From: Fasciolopsis buskii
Lineage: Eukaryota > Platyhelminthes > Trematoda > Plagiorchiida > Fasciolidae
DNA: 64,000 nucleotides
Assembly: GCA_008360955.1 (NCBI GenBank)
Contig: LUCM01004089.1
Coordinates: 4,307-68,306 of the forward strand
Direction: 5' to 3'
This document shows positions 33,901 to 48,000 of the stretch, one piece after another. The position numbers and the translations under genes were made by a program. Positions within the stretch are counted from its first letter, which is position 1. Every line of letters starts with the position of its first letter. The notes beneath the pieces were generated by a model. It was not told the DNA's origin. It saw nothing but the letters and a program-made list of their open reading frames with translations, and searched no databases.

Positions 33901-36900
33901 GTGAGTCAACTGTCAGAGCCAAACAAACCTGTTGGCCAGCCTGCATTAAAGTGTGCACATTGAAGGAACCGAGATTCAGAGGCTGACGAGGCTTGAGAAA
34001 ATGTGAGCTAACAGACTGAAAACCACCTACTACACTACTTGACAATAAACCGTTGCGAGCATCGGGCGTGTTATCAATGGAGATACTATGGGTAGACAGA
34101 AGGGGCATACAGATTGGGTTGGAGACAGAAGAGACAGGTTGAATAAAAGAGAGTAAATTCTGAGTCCTGAATAGTTGTATACTTATCACTACCCACCCCG
34201 CTCGATGCAATAGGCAGCGTGGTCCTGATTATCCTGCGCGACGACCGATGCGGTATGGAATTATTTGTAGGCGTGTAACTCATGGGGATTGATGGACGGG
34301 TACTGCTGGGGGGTCCAGCCGCTAAGCAGGAGAACGATTAGGGTTCTCAACCAAATCCTTTGGTTCTGACAAGAACCTGACCGCAAGGCAGTGGGGAATA
34401 GCTGAGTGGGAGCCCATCTACTTGGATCAATTAGTTTTCCACTCGTTTTTCCGACTGAGCTGCTAACTCAGATCAACCCCCAACTTGGAGGACCAGGAGA
34501 CTACTTCATCAGGCCTCTACCCATTGACCTTCCAGGCATGATTGGATCTTCGGCTTGAGATAAGCCATCCTGTATAGCTCATTGGATCATGGATCTGGCG
34601 GGTTATCAGTAGGGACACTATGGGTAGGCAGAAGGAGCAATGATATTTGGTTAGTGACAGAAGAGAGGAGCACAACGTGCTCTGTTGTTGGTCACCACTC
34701 CATGGCACTACTCAAAGAAAAAAAGCGAACGAGAAATGATGAAAGATCGACTCCAGGGTAAATAGTTGAGGAACTACACGGCCGAGAAAAGATTCTTGCG
34801 TTCAAAATGCTACCAACTGCGACATTGAGCCTTATCGCTTATTATCTCCAACCACCTCTTGAGGAGAGGTCTCGTGATCCTACATGGTCCATTCCAGTGG
34901 TTAAAGTTTTCATACCTTTTTGTCATCGACTGACCATTTCAGTTGGTCTCCCAGCCACTATCAGCCTCGAAAAACTGTTTAAGAAGGTAGGTGTTCTGGG
35001 GGCATGTGCAAGGCATGTTATAAGCATCATATGTTCGTATTTTATGCTTCTAATTATTGAACCATTGGCCTGTTACCGGAAAAATTCTGTTGCCATTTTC
35101 TGCCAGTAATTCGCCAGTTCTGGTGGTGGGGCTCTCCTCGAAGTTGACTGATCTTTGGTAATCAATTTAGATATGGCTAAACCCTAATTCCAAACCAGCC
35201 ACGGCCGACATACGAAGCATGCCGCTGTATGCTCACCGGCATCTGTGACAGGGGGAGGGTATACTAAGCACCCAGGCTGTCTGGCCTCATCCGAGGGGCG
35301 TGTAAACTGGGCCATCATTCACCAGTCCCCAATGGGTTACGTGACCCCCAGTTCTTTCTACTGCCTTTTCGGTTTGAACGTTTGATCGAAGGCTCGGAGT
35401 TGGGTCCCCTATATTAATCCTCTACTTCGTTTTTTTTTTCAACCGGGCAGTATCAAGCCCACAATGGAATCATGGATTCCAATGTCTAGTGGGCGAAAAG
35501 GGGGCTACCATATTTGGCGAACCATACACATTTTTTCTTTTTTTCCTCTTTATTGCTCATTGGTTTCTTTTCCCACGGTTCCGGTGGCACTTGATTCGCA
35601 TCCAGTTTAGTGAAAAATACATAAACAATTCGGACAGTGAACTCGCTGTAAGTTTGGGTTCGGCTGTTTGCCTGCAACGAGTGAGTTCATGTTTGCCGGT
35701 TGTCTTTGATGATTAATTGGTCCTGTGGGCATTCAGTATAGTTCTTCCGCCATCTCCTGGCTCGTTTATAGACATTAGCAATTGGGACCTTATGGTATGC
35801 TATGCCACTTTAAGTTTCAGGGTTACGGTAATCGTACCTCCCCATGGAGTCGTCTTGGCAGAGCTCGGGCATATCTGTTCATCTTCATTCGTTAAACGTG
35901 CACTTAGAAAGTCCTATTTCAGCGTGACATGAAAACCTTCAGGGTGCAGTTTGTAGTGAGGTTTCATTTGTTTTTCTCCAATGTTTGCTGATCTGAACAT
36001 TAAAGAAAGCTTCTGTTGGCGTGACGTACTGTGCGTAACCATCTCTGTTTTCCTTGTTTCAGTCTTTATTCTAGTTTGTTTCAGGTATATGGTGGATGTC
36101 AGTGGGCATAGCTTATTAATTTCTTTGCATGCGTCCCATTTTAATTCTTCCACATAAAGGATGCCTTTACCAGACACCAACCACTCTGGGACAGTGCTCG
36201 TGGGAAATCTGGTTCGAAATTCCTCGTGACGTATAATCGCCAATTCGTGGCTAAAACCATCAGCTCCGAGGAAGTGGAGCAAATGCATCAGATGCTGGAA
36301 GAGTATTACGCGGTAGGTCCTAATTCTTCTAACATACCTTTGGAGTAAAATTCTTCCTGCTTTTTTCTGATATAGTTCGGTGTATGAATCACGTGTAACT
36401 ATGTTTTCTGACACTAGGCGGATGCGGCTCAGCAGTAAATGTGTATGGTGGTCGGATGTTGATGTGCGTCTCTGTCGTCTAGTTGTGATATCGCAATTAT
36501 TGTAAGAAGTACTTAATAAACTTTTGTGATTTCGGTCTGACTTTTTTAATCAAAAAATTGAAGTAGTCTGAAATAATATCAGGTATTAACTGAATTAAAA
36601 ACGGTCCACATGTACATCTATACGTTTGCTATATCTTTCTGTATCCATTTTTGTTATTCTGTTTATACCGTTATTGTTGCCGACCGAAAATCATGCTTAA
36701 CTATGCATGTTAACGTCACTTCAGATGGATTTTTTAATGCACTTTGGGCAATTTACTAAAGAATAACCCGATAGTACGGAAACTTATTGCAAAGGACAAA
36801 TGTGTGAGAGGAGTTCAGTTCAGTTCAATCTTATAATTATTCTCGCACTAAAGTTCTCTGACTTTGATTGCTGCCTTACAGCACCGAATAACAATAAAAA

Positions 36901-37304
36901 GAAATTCGTAATTGAAATGATGTTCAGAGAAGCGCACTCATTCCCAATGCAAGAGGGTTACTGGTTGCAATTGTAACAATATTGCCTCAGGTCTTTAACC
37001 GTCACATGGAATCCGATAACCCATTACGAAGGATGAGTACCTGAAATCTTACGGTATATATCGTGCCTGGATTAAAACATGAGTCTAATCTGCACAAGCT
37101 ATTGCCTCCAATGTTATTTTCAAGATTATTTTGGCCATACCTCAGTCACAAAGCACAAAACCGAGATATGCCATCAGGTTTATCTTCATTCAGTGCGTTG
37201 ACCACTTCGAATTTCTCGCCAAATCTCCACTGAACATATACCCAGTATTCAGTATACTTATTCGTTGAAAATGTTTTGAGTCTTCATGGCATTGGAGTCT
37301 TGGT

Positions 37305-37338
<34 letters not shown>

Positions 37339-40300
37339 GTGCTGTACATATTGCTTCTAAAGCCTACTTTGACTCACCATTGTTACGCTCGTGGTTAATA
37401 GTTCATCCTGGAGAGATCACTGGCCTTCTTTTTCCATACATTTGTATAGACAGAAGGTTCGTATTCGAGAAGTGTCTAATGGTCACTATCATGTCTCTGG
37501 CAATACAGTTAGCCACTTTCACAACGGTTATGGTGATATTTGAGCTTTTTTCTGCTATCGTTTCGATAGATTTGCTGAACTGATTTATTTCTTTTTCTTT
37601 TCAATTGAATTTTTTGCTTACTACAAAAGTCTTTGCTTTGCAGTACATTGTGAATTGTCATGGACAGACACTGTTGCCTCAGTATCTGGGTTTATATCGT
37701 CTGACCGTAAACGATCAAGAAACTTACATCCTCGTAATGCGAAACGTTTTTAGTCCGCGGCTGGCAGTACACAAAAAGTACGATTTGAAGGTAAGTTCAC
37801 CATGCAATTTGTTGAAATATGATACTTTTCATTGTTACTTCATCTACAGTTTATTGTTTTCTCCAGGCGTCTCAACTATTTTTTCTTGATTCTCATCATT
37901 GTCTGACCACAGGTTTCCCCTTCACATAAGCCAGGAAAAAATGCATCGGTGCGTCGACAAAACTTCTCTGGTTTCGCCATCTCACATTATAATTTATCCA
38001 GCTTGATTATTTTCAATACTGGGCTAACCAAACGTAACTGTACTCATTAATGCACTTGCTCAGATGTACATATTATTTCACCACAGTTGCACTTGTTTGT
38101 TTGTTTGGTCGCGTGCTCTCCTGATTGCATTGCACCTGCACATGCTCCGTAGCGCGTACAATGAGGCTTGGTGACACAACCTTAGCGTTAGTTCACCTTG
38201 ATGTTTGATTGCTGTTCCTTAGATCGTTCGCCAACATCTTGTCCCAAATAACTTCACAATCGTTTGGTTACTAAGTTTCCAGTTGTTTTTTGGGATAGGG
38301 GGTGGTTTGGCCATTTGGCCTAATTCACTCTGAAGCCAATGACGTGGTGACAGATTAAGCGGCACATGACTGCTTGTTATTTCACCATTAAAATATCAAG
38401 TGATTCTTCCTAGAAATTCTGTTTTGTCCGCTCCCAAGATATCAGCCATATTGCCGTTAGCTCCGTCTCCTGTTCGGACTTTTACTGTTATTCTCTTCTC
38501 GTTACCGATTGTATGTGACCGGATTGTTTGTGTTCATCGATGCTTTGTAACTGCCCTATATGTTGGAATTTTGTTTCCTTGTTGGGTGACGACAGCTCAA
38601 TTGCTTCTGTGTAAGTTTCGTCTACTAACTTCCAGTCTATTTGTGCGTGCCCTTGTTGCCTGTTACAGCTGTTCCGTAATGGCTGTGGGCCAGTGTTTGA
38701 GTGCTTTGACCCAGTCTACTAGGTGTTTCTGTTCTAACCCTTAATTGCTCCTCTACCCCACGATATCTTACTCTTTTGCTCATGCAACTCCGATGTGACG
38801 TTAAGGCCCTATGCACCATCTAGTGTCCAGAAACTTTCAACTTATTGATTTTACGTTAATTCTCTCAGCTGGTGATAATGCCCACCTCGTTGATCATAAA
38901 TGTCAATACTAAATTATCTATATGATTATAAAATCGAATATGACAGCCATTGAGATAAAAGATTTCCGTGATTTTTCCTCACTGAATGGTTGCATTGTCT
39001 TCAGACAGCATAATCATTCGTTACAATACAATTAGCCCTTAGTTAACTTCCCAGCATTTAGTATTTATTCATCTGAAATTTGTTGACCGTAGGCGGACAA
39101 GTGAAATAACCGCTTTCCACTTTTCGAATCCGATTTCTGTCGACCACTTTGGTGATAGATGGGAATTACTTGTCGCTCTGTTCAATAGCACGTCAGGTCT
39201 GGTTTTACTTATGCAGTTCACCCCACAAAGTTTCAGGTTTGTGTCCACCGTTCCTCAGCGTTTTGAGTCTTTGTGGCTATGGAGTGTGTCACTCCCAGGG
39301 CACACCTACTCCAGAGATGTAATTAAAGATGTACCGTCATTCCCCAGATCGTAAATAGGGAGTGCGATTGGGTTTTCATACATTTTTCGGCTTTCATCGG
39401 AGCACAGCTATGTCGTTTTCCATCCTGCTTTCGGCTGTGCTGCGGAGTTTGCTGCCAAGTGTTTTTCCAATGGGTTGTAGCTTTTGTTGAGGATCGAAGT
39501 TATTACTACAAATGATTCGGTAATATCACCTTGGCGGATGACAACAAAACACTCAGCGATCTCAGCGCCCAGAAATTTTTTGAGCAACAACAGGACCATG
39601 TAGCTGAATTAATTCTACGGTGATCCGCTGACAGTATTTTACATTTTTAGTGCGGATAATTTCCGGTATTTCGGATCTTCTTAGCTTCCGAGGGCAATAA
39701 AGCGTCACAAAAATTAAAAAGATGCACGGCAAAAAATCCGAAACTAACGTTACTGTTGTCGCTCCTAACCGCTTGTTTCTGAGTCGTAATCTGTTTCACC
39801 ATATAACATTAATGCCGTGGTTGTTTTGAAGCCATGCATATGTGCGTATCTACTGTTAGGACATGTCATATGGATGCTGTTTACCTTGTGGGTAAGTTTT
39901 TCTTGTATACGGAATGCAGCCATTTCGCTCTACTTTTCCCGCATTTGGTCATAGTCCAATTGGGATTTGTGTGCGGTATTCAGTTGTTCCCTTTAAATGT
40001 GCCATCTGGAGCGTCCCCAGGTCACGATTGAATTAATAACTGTTTGTGACAGTTTGACTCAGGATTACTGAGTAGACTGGTATGGACGAGCACCTGCAGT
40101 GCCCGAAGGTGTTGTTTTTCGCTTCTGAATGGCGTAGGAGTCTAAGCTCCGTACCGTACCATTATGACCGTAAATTAACACTTAAAAATTGTTTTCTCAT
40201 ATCCTGCTAAACATTGCACTTTAGCACAACTGTGATAAACGAACTCTGTCCCCAGGTGTACTGAAGCCCTTGAAAATATGAGGTCTCTGGCCTTAACCCA

Positions 40301-40914
40301 CCAAAATACTTAGGATACGACTCTGATTTTCGGATACCACCAGTTTTCGAGGACCCTGCCCGCTGTTTTTCATACCAGACACTAGCCAAGGGCTTCAGAT
40401 TAGTCCTTACTTCCTTCTATGTGGTCTCTGGTATCTACGAGACTGAGGTAAGCCATTGTTGACATGGAGTAGTGATAGGAGTATTGATAAAAAATTTCAT
40501 GTTTTAGTTACTTTTCTCTTTTTCTCAAGTTGTTTCCCTCTTCCACCGTGACACTTATAATACTATCTGTGTTCATAAATAATCATAGTAATGATGGTAA
40601 TAATAATGTCGTGGGATAACGTAGACCCTCCTGGGGAAGCTGCTTGTTTCCTGAATCCGGTGCAACCAAAGATATGCAGAGCTAATTTGCCAAGAATGTA
40701 GTGACTTACAGTGCAGTGGATCTTTTAGTGCGAAATTTCAGCGCCTAGTAGCAGCGGTGAGTGCTCATTTCAAACCATACCGAAGGTTTTCTAACAATAA
40801 AATGTCACCGTAGATGACATTTTAACGCTTCTTGGTGGATGACTACTGAGAGATACGCTGTGTTGTAACAAAACTTTAAAAATATGTATTCCATGATTCT
40901 GGGACACTGAACGG

Positions 40915-40952
<38 letters not shown>

Positions 40953-43900
40953 TTTGCATTTTGATCGAGGCGCATTTCCATCGTGATGAAAAGAAGGTCG
41001 CTGAATTCTTGAAATCGGATTCTACTTTGATGCGTTAATTCTAATGTGCTAATATAATTTTTCTGTTCATTGTTCCCCGTCACTTTACTCATTTGTTGTA
41101 CACAGCAAGTGCAACTTGTCGCACGTACAGCGAAATTCTTCATGTCGATGATCGTAACGAGTCGTTCTTCAACTTTGTTTTGCAAAATTATAGAAATGGT
41201 AATCCCATTGGTACACCGTTTCTTTGAAATTATATTTGCTGGTTAGTTGTCGGTTGCGCCTTTTGTGTGCAGCAGAGGAGTTACTGCCACAGATCATCTG
41301 GTGATTTGCCTATTTCTGTGGTATTCTGTGTCCGCATGAGTCTCACGTATAACTAAATTACAGAACAAAAATTTTTCGCTTCCTTTAGGCAGTGTCATGT
41401 TTTTCATCGGGGAACATTTGATATGGTCTCAGATGTTTTTCCATTCTCGTCCTTTGTTCGTTTTATTTCTATTAATGAAATAACAATGTACGTCATTTTT
41501 TAGGAAGGGGGTCGCGGCCAACAGAGGGCTACCAATTGGGGAAGTTGGCCGGCGGTGGGAAGATTCGAACTCGCGACACTCACGTCCAAACACCACGACC
41601 TTATCCTCTTGACTACCGCCGGCCGTCGTCTTTAGTGGGGTATGATGAGGTTGCTCTATGTCCCAATTTCTTTATAATTTTACCATAAAAGATGTTCGAC
41701 AGAGGACTTTTTCTAATTTGGTTGGCGGTGAAGTTGTACTCCTCCCAAAAAACGGTTTTTGATTTCGAATGTGCCGATGGTATGGCCTTGCCAAGCTATA
41801 GTGCATGGGACGCTCAACACGTTCTGATTCGCTGGAGCATATCCAGTGCTTCCTCATGACTCAGTCCGTGGTGGTTATCAGTTGGACTTAACTAATTGAT
41901 TCAAGTGCCTTAGGAGCTTGATTACGATTGAAGGTGTTGTAGAAGAGGTCATATCACAAATGGCGAAAGTTTAAGCAACTTCCGCAAAATGGCGACATTT
42001 TTGGTACTGTCATGATCTCGGCTTTCCTTCAAGGGAAGAGTGTACAGCATCACAGTTTGTAGTGTTCTGCTTTACGGTTAATAGTTCTGGCCTCTCCGAT
42101 TTGAGAATAGTCGACGATTTTCTGTATTCCACCACCAATTTCTCCGTAACATTGCTCGACTCTGTCGAAACATAGGGTGAGCGATGACGAAGCCTGTCGT
42201 CATCTATTGGGCGAGGACAGTCGTCCTGTCTGAGGTAATCGCTCTACACCGCCCTCATTAATTTGGATATGTATTGTATGTGGCCGCCCATCGTTTGCCT
42301 TTTTGTGTTCTTTTTGTACGCCCTGAGCTAGGCTGACGGTGGCGATGCGATGGTCAGGCTATAATTTGGTATAAATGTATGAAGAAACTAACTTTGACTT
42401 TGGAATCGGTTGCTTCTTACACACTCAATATTCAAAGCCCAAGAAATGAGGAATTGAGGGATAGGGATCAGAATCGTCGTCAATGACGAGAATGCTGTAT
42501 GTTCCGTTTGTAAAACCGGTGACCTCCCCCCTCCCCCCCAAAAAAAAGAACAAAAAGGATCACAAGATCTGTACGGCGAAAGCGCACAAAAGGCGCTTGC
42601 TGGTTCATTGGCGTTTATTATTACACCCCTCTTGTATCCCCTTCTCATGCAATATTCAAATATTTACTGCGTTAATACCGCGCTTGTTCTTAGTTGTGTT
42701 TAAGTATGTATACATGCGTACTTTTTCATAATTATGCTTTCCCTGAAAGTTTTCCGTGCACCATGTATTTTTTCATTTGCTTTCTGTCCTAAAAACTTTA
42801 AGGGTTCAATGATATCCAGACAGCCATTGAACTCGTCATTATGTGCTGATTTTCCAGTTGCTGTTTGCAGAACGTTTGTCGTAAACAGAATAAATACTTT
42901 AAAAATGCAAAGGAAGTTAGATGAAATGTCTGACCTTTTCCGTCACAGTGATTATCAGATGGGTGCGTTTTCTAAAATGGCTCGAAGCTGCTTGATCAGG
43001 TGGGTGGTTTTCATAAATGGGTACGAAGTTTTGCCAAAAATCAACAGCTTAGTCTAGAATAATTTATCCCATTTCGGAACAGTGATGTAAATCGGTGACT
43101 GCCTTGATTTATAGTCCCTCTTGTAAAAACTACGGAATTATTTCTTTGTTGATTTTTTATCCGAATCTAACGGAAGACGTGTACGCCAAAATGAAATTAA
43201 TTTTATTGCTATTCGATGTTTTATTGGCCCCCTCTTCACATTACTGCAGGTCTCAAATCATAGGCACGTCTTACAAAGGTCCATGTTATGCCCTCTTGGA
43301 CTAGGAATCAGCGCTCGACTCCCTAGTATTCCTCTTTTCTACTTATTTTATGCGAACGACAGGGGTCTTAATGTTGCTTATGGCGATCTTTCATCTGGGT
43401 TTACTAAGTTGAGATGCGTTCTTCTGAATTGCCTTTTCTGACTTTTCCTTCTTAACATTTTAGTTGGAACGATCCTCTTATGAGAGTGGTGTCGAGATTC
43501 GTATGGTTTCCCTCTGGAATTAAGACCCTGGTTTAGATGCGTTTTATATTTGTAATGTATAAAATGCTACTAGAGACCGTGGTCGGTCTGAGATTTAACT
43601 TTTAGCTGAAAGAGGTAGTCCAAATAGGAAAGTTTTTCTTGATTAATATTTCACATCTCATTAGTTGCTCAAGCAGTCAAAAGTGTTATTTTAACATGAA
43701 GGTTGCGGGTTTGAATCTTCTGATCGCCGATGGACTTCCCACATGCAGTCTTCAGCTGACCACTCCCCTCATGCAAAATAACTGTACTCTGTTGCATCCT
43801 TAATTAAAGAAAGCGGGCAGATAAAGTGAAGGAAAAATGACTATCATGAGGCGATTCGCTGTCGCCCGTCTCACTGCCACACCCGGCCTGTTGAGGCCTT

Positions 43901-44991
43901 ATATTATTCTGCACTACAAGTTTCAGTTATGCGGTTGTCGATTTCCCCTGTGGTGGATCCCATCGGCTCTAGAGCATGCCTCTTCCACTACACTCATATC
44001 TGGAACATGTGAGTAAAAGGTCACGTGCGGAGGTCTCCGAATCATCGTCGCAGTGTATAGTAACCCTCTGCTTATTTTAGTCACCACCGCCTGTATTTTG
44101 GACGTAAGTTGTATCACGAGTCTCTCCACCCCTACTTAGTCGTGTTGTATTCAATTCCAGCGATCATTCTTTGAGGTATACATCTAAATGGAGAAAAATT
44201 TCAACAATTTACGGCATGCTTGGGGCCGTTGGTTGTCCGAGTATATAGGGCGCCTCTGATTCTGAGTTGAAATCATCTTGGACTGAGAATAACGTTGCTC
44301 AGTTGACAAACTAGTTAGTGTCCGTTAGCTCACAGCGATCGACCCCTACTGATAGATGACTTTTCTGCAGGTAGCCTAAGTACGACGAAGGCTTTGGATA
44401 TGACCTACAGAGCTTGATTACTTGATACATTCTAGTAGTAGGAGATTGAATGTTTACATGAAATAATTCACCATGTGATATCATCGCTCAACTCACCATA
44501 AAGAAACCATGGAAGCACTGTACAGCTGTTTCATCCTTGTTAGGAATCATCAGCTCAGAATCGTTCGCCCCGGGTTCGCGTCCCAGTTCGGGCGCGGTGG
44601 ATATGCACTGCTGATGATTCCTAACAAGGATGAAACAGCTGTACAGTGCTTCCATGGTTTCTTTATGGTGAGTTGAGCGATGATATCACATGGTGAATTA
44701 TTTCATGTAAACATTCAATCTCCTACTACTAAAATGTATCAAACTAGTTAGTCTGAATCACTGCGCGGAAACTTGTGACTGGCAATGCAGTGGGTTCCAA
44801 CTGATGCCCAAACGACATCCTCATTGACGGAGAAGAGTATCATGGACTGGTGGGGTGAGTCAACCAGTTTGTTTAACCTCATCCAACAACAAAATCCAGT
44901 ACGCTGATCGCGTAAATTCTTGATCTCAAACCAACGGAACACAAATTCCTCTACTGAAATTTGAGCGCCTGAATTAGACAGTAAAGATTAT

Positions 44992-45035
<44 letters not shown>

Positions 45036-48000
45036 ATTTGTGTACAGAACATGTATCACCGGACCCATGGCAAGAAAGAAAAAAAAGAAAAAAAGAGCAA
45101 AGAAGGGGGACGCTGTGTACAGTTCACTATGCATGTACCGATTCAATTATTCATCTCCAGGTCATCAGTTGTCCATCGTGATCCTTCCGGTTGTTCAAAC
45201 CGGAAGAAGAGGGTTGGCTTCAGTATAGTCTTTGATTAAAGGATCTAATTTACAAGGTAGTAAGACCTTCTGATCTCTTAGCCCTCTATCAGCCAAATAA
45301 GAACAGACATTCTGGGTATACGGCGTACTCCCCTGCCACAGACGCCCGCAAGCATATTGGCGTATGCTTTGCACGCCACCCATAATTGATCTGAAATCAA
45401 GTTCTAGCCATATCTCTCAGATTGACTACTGAGCATCAATCAACCGGATGGAGAGCGCCAGTCGCTTGTCTTTTGCCAAGAGATGGCGGTGCGTAGGACT
45501 TCCACAGCAGGGCAGTTGAGGTGTACTGCCATCTGTGAGCATTTCGAGGGACGTTCTGGACGAGTGGCCATATCGGAATCTGAGACTCTCCACGAATCAT
45601 ACTGCGGTATTTGAAGCAGTAAATTGATTGGGGTTCAGTTCTCAACGGAGATGGCTGCACTCATCATTGCATTATTTTCACTTAGTGTCTCACCCCATGG
45701 ATAGAGTTCACAGTCCAAAGCCCATCACGTGATTTCTTCTCGAAGTCATTGGCCCTGCGCGCAGCTTCCAGTCCCAATATTTATTGCAGATCTTCTTCCA
45801 TCTATTTGTTTTCGTTAAATAGTGATGTAATGATCTTGAGAACGAACACGATTTGATGGGATGACGACGGAAAACCTGTAGTTCTAGTAAACGACCTGTC
45901 TACTTGTTATAACAGTAGATCTCGAGGTTAACTATCTTCTTATAATAGATTTCGGTAAACTCATTATTGTTCAGAGGTGAACTTGGTCTTAGGATGAAAA
46001 CATCTATGATGATGTCATTTGTAGAGACGAGCTCGGTAAAGCAGAACATAGTCATATCGATTCTCACTAGAACGTTTCAAACCATTGTTGTGAATAATCG
46101 TGGCCTGTTGATTTGTCTATCTAAACGAAAAAACACTTTATCCTTATGTAGTAGTCCTTGTGCATACCTGTTTACCTGTTCTGAGCATTTGGTCCAACTG
46201 GGGCACAAAGCATTATGTCAGTAGAAGCTTCTAATCAAATATTTTTACCTTTATATGAGCGCACTTGAAGTGGCAGGTGATTCGGTTCACGATTATGTGA
46301 AATTAACTATCATTACTTGTTTCTCACTAAATTAGACTGTGAACGACCTCAAAACTCACACCCTTTGCCATTTTCTTGAGTTATTCAGTATGTTGTTAAT
46401 GGTCGTTTACTTTCACTTCTATTGGATTCCATCTCACCTAAGTGGTATGTACTTGTGAAAACTTTTCATTCTTTTGTTTTCAGTCTATCGTCTGTACGTG
46501 AACCTGATTTTCATTAAATGCTTTATTTAGTATGTGCCTGTTAATTTCTGAGAACAGATACCCGAAAAAAGACATAAAGCTGCCAAATGACTTTTTTACT
46601 CTACATCATTTCTACAGCGTAGGTGGTCTCACTTCTGTGTGTTTTGGATACATGTACTTCTCGTACCTAATTAGAAACACTTTATAGAAATCAAACAGTT
46701 TTTATGTTCTGTGGTTGGCCTATCGTGATTAGGGCCTTTCGGTATCCAGTCCTCCAGGTACCGACTGTCATCCGCAGGTTTATATACTGATGCATTCTAA
46801 AAATTGCAGCATGAGAACTTCATTTGCTGTTTCTCTCCTATCGCACATGTTTCATCGAACAATAGTTTCAATCGCCTTGTGCTCATCTACCTGTTTTTCA
46901 CTCTTAGTTTGTACGTATCGTTGACCGTCCAAATAGTTGAAGAGACTTCATCCTGCGAAGGTGCAATAATCTCTAGCAAAGCGAGCTTGGTTTTTAAAGT
47001 TTGCAGTTCGAACTATGAATAGAATGAACGGCGTATTATAGATGGGAGTTTATTTTGTTAAAAAACTTTTACAACGTAGTTACAGGGGTTATGATCAGCT
47101 GTTTCAGTCTTACTGGAAAGGGTCGGCCGAGCAGACAAGGAATTGAGACCATGTACTCTCGCCGCGTCGGTATTGTTCGTGATGAATGCAAAAGCAACAA
47201 TTTTTAAATACATTTCCAGTTTTGGACAATTTTTTAACAGCTTCCACGTTCATCGGGTTCATGATCATACAGTTTTCTTCCATAAAGCGGCTAAATGACT
47301 GTCTGTCATGGCTGTAGTGTTAGTATCAATACATCTCCACGACACTAATACCATTTGGCTTCTGATATGGGAAAGAAGAAACGTACTTTTTATATCACTG
47401 GTTTACTTGGTAAAATTTTCGCCGTCATAACTTAGATATTTCAGAACGAAAGCTTTACCAGCTTTTAAGCAGCCCTTGTATTTTGTAGCGTTTGTTTTCC
47501 TTTGGATTCGTCCATTGGAGCATTTAAAGGAACTTGATTTCATCTAATCACATTTCGTTCTTGAAATCATAACTATTTTTTCGGAACTCAGTGACCGATC
47601 ATTTCAACGTATGCTACTTATTTGGATTCAGCCTTGCGGTGCAAAAAAGTGGCAAACAGGCGTGTTCGATAGATAGTTAACTTTGTTCATTCACTTGTTT
47701 ATGCATTTTTCTCTGTTCAGAGCTCTTTTGAGTTTGGTTTGGTTGTGAAAGCTCAAACATACAGACTTAAAATTTGTTGAATGTGCACCCTTTGACTGGC
47801 CGCTCTACATTTCCGCTCCGGCTGCAGTTGCCTCATCAATTTAAAGGATTCATTTTTCATTTTGAGCATTGTTCGTCACTATCTACGGTCGGATTTACTC
47901 CTAGCCAGCACCGCCGAAATTTCTCCTCGTTTGGACTTAACTATGCACACATCACGGATTTCCCACTAAACCGAAAAGACGCATTCGTGCCAGTTGGCAG

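Larger units (their letters stand above)
30990..34740 (-). mobile_element. RTE-clade non-LTR retrotransposon, nearly full length, antisense in PIP4K2 intron 2
   Basis: Order on the minus strand: 5' region with two related units of about 530 bases (34599-34720 resembles 34067-34190), apurinic-type endonuclease, reverse transcriptase, RTE-type C-terminal tail, short 3' end. The coding part keeps one frame from 34210 to 31865, broken only by three stops, with one further frame change near 31540. RTE elements encode both enzymes in one protein and move by target-primed reverse transcription. The SR2 element of schistosomes is a known member of this clade. Target-site duplications and a 3' tail could not be fixed by eye. 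It is the youngest-looking LINE in the window but disabled. Confidence 0.9.

Noticed and set aside
40805..41185. 126-codon minus-strand frame with an Ile-Tyr run
   Set aside because: The run is the (TA)n microsatellite, and the rest has no motif.
41548..41623. Functional tRNA gene
   Set aside because: Length, end pairing and boxes fit, but the T stem does not pair well and the sequence is part of a dispersed repeat with a non-tRNA body.
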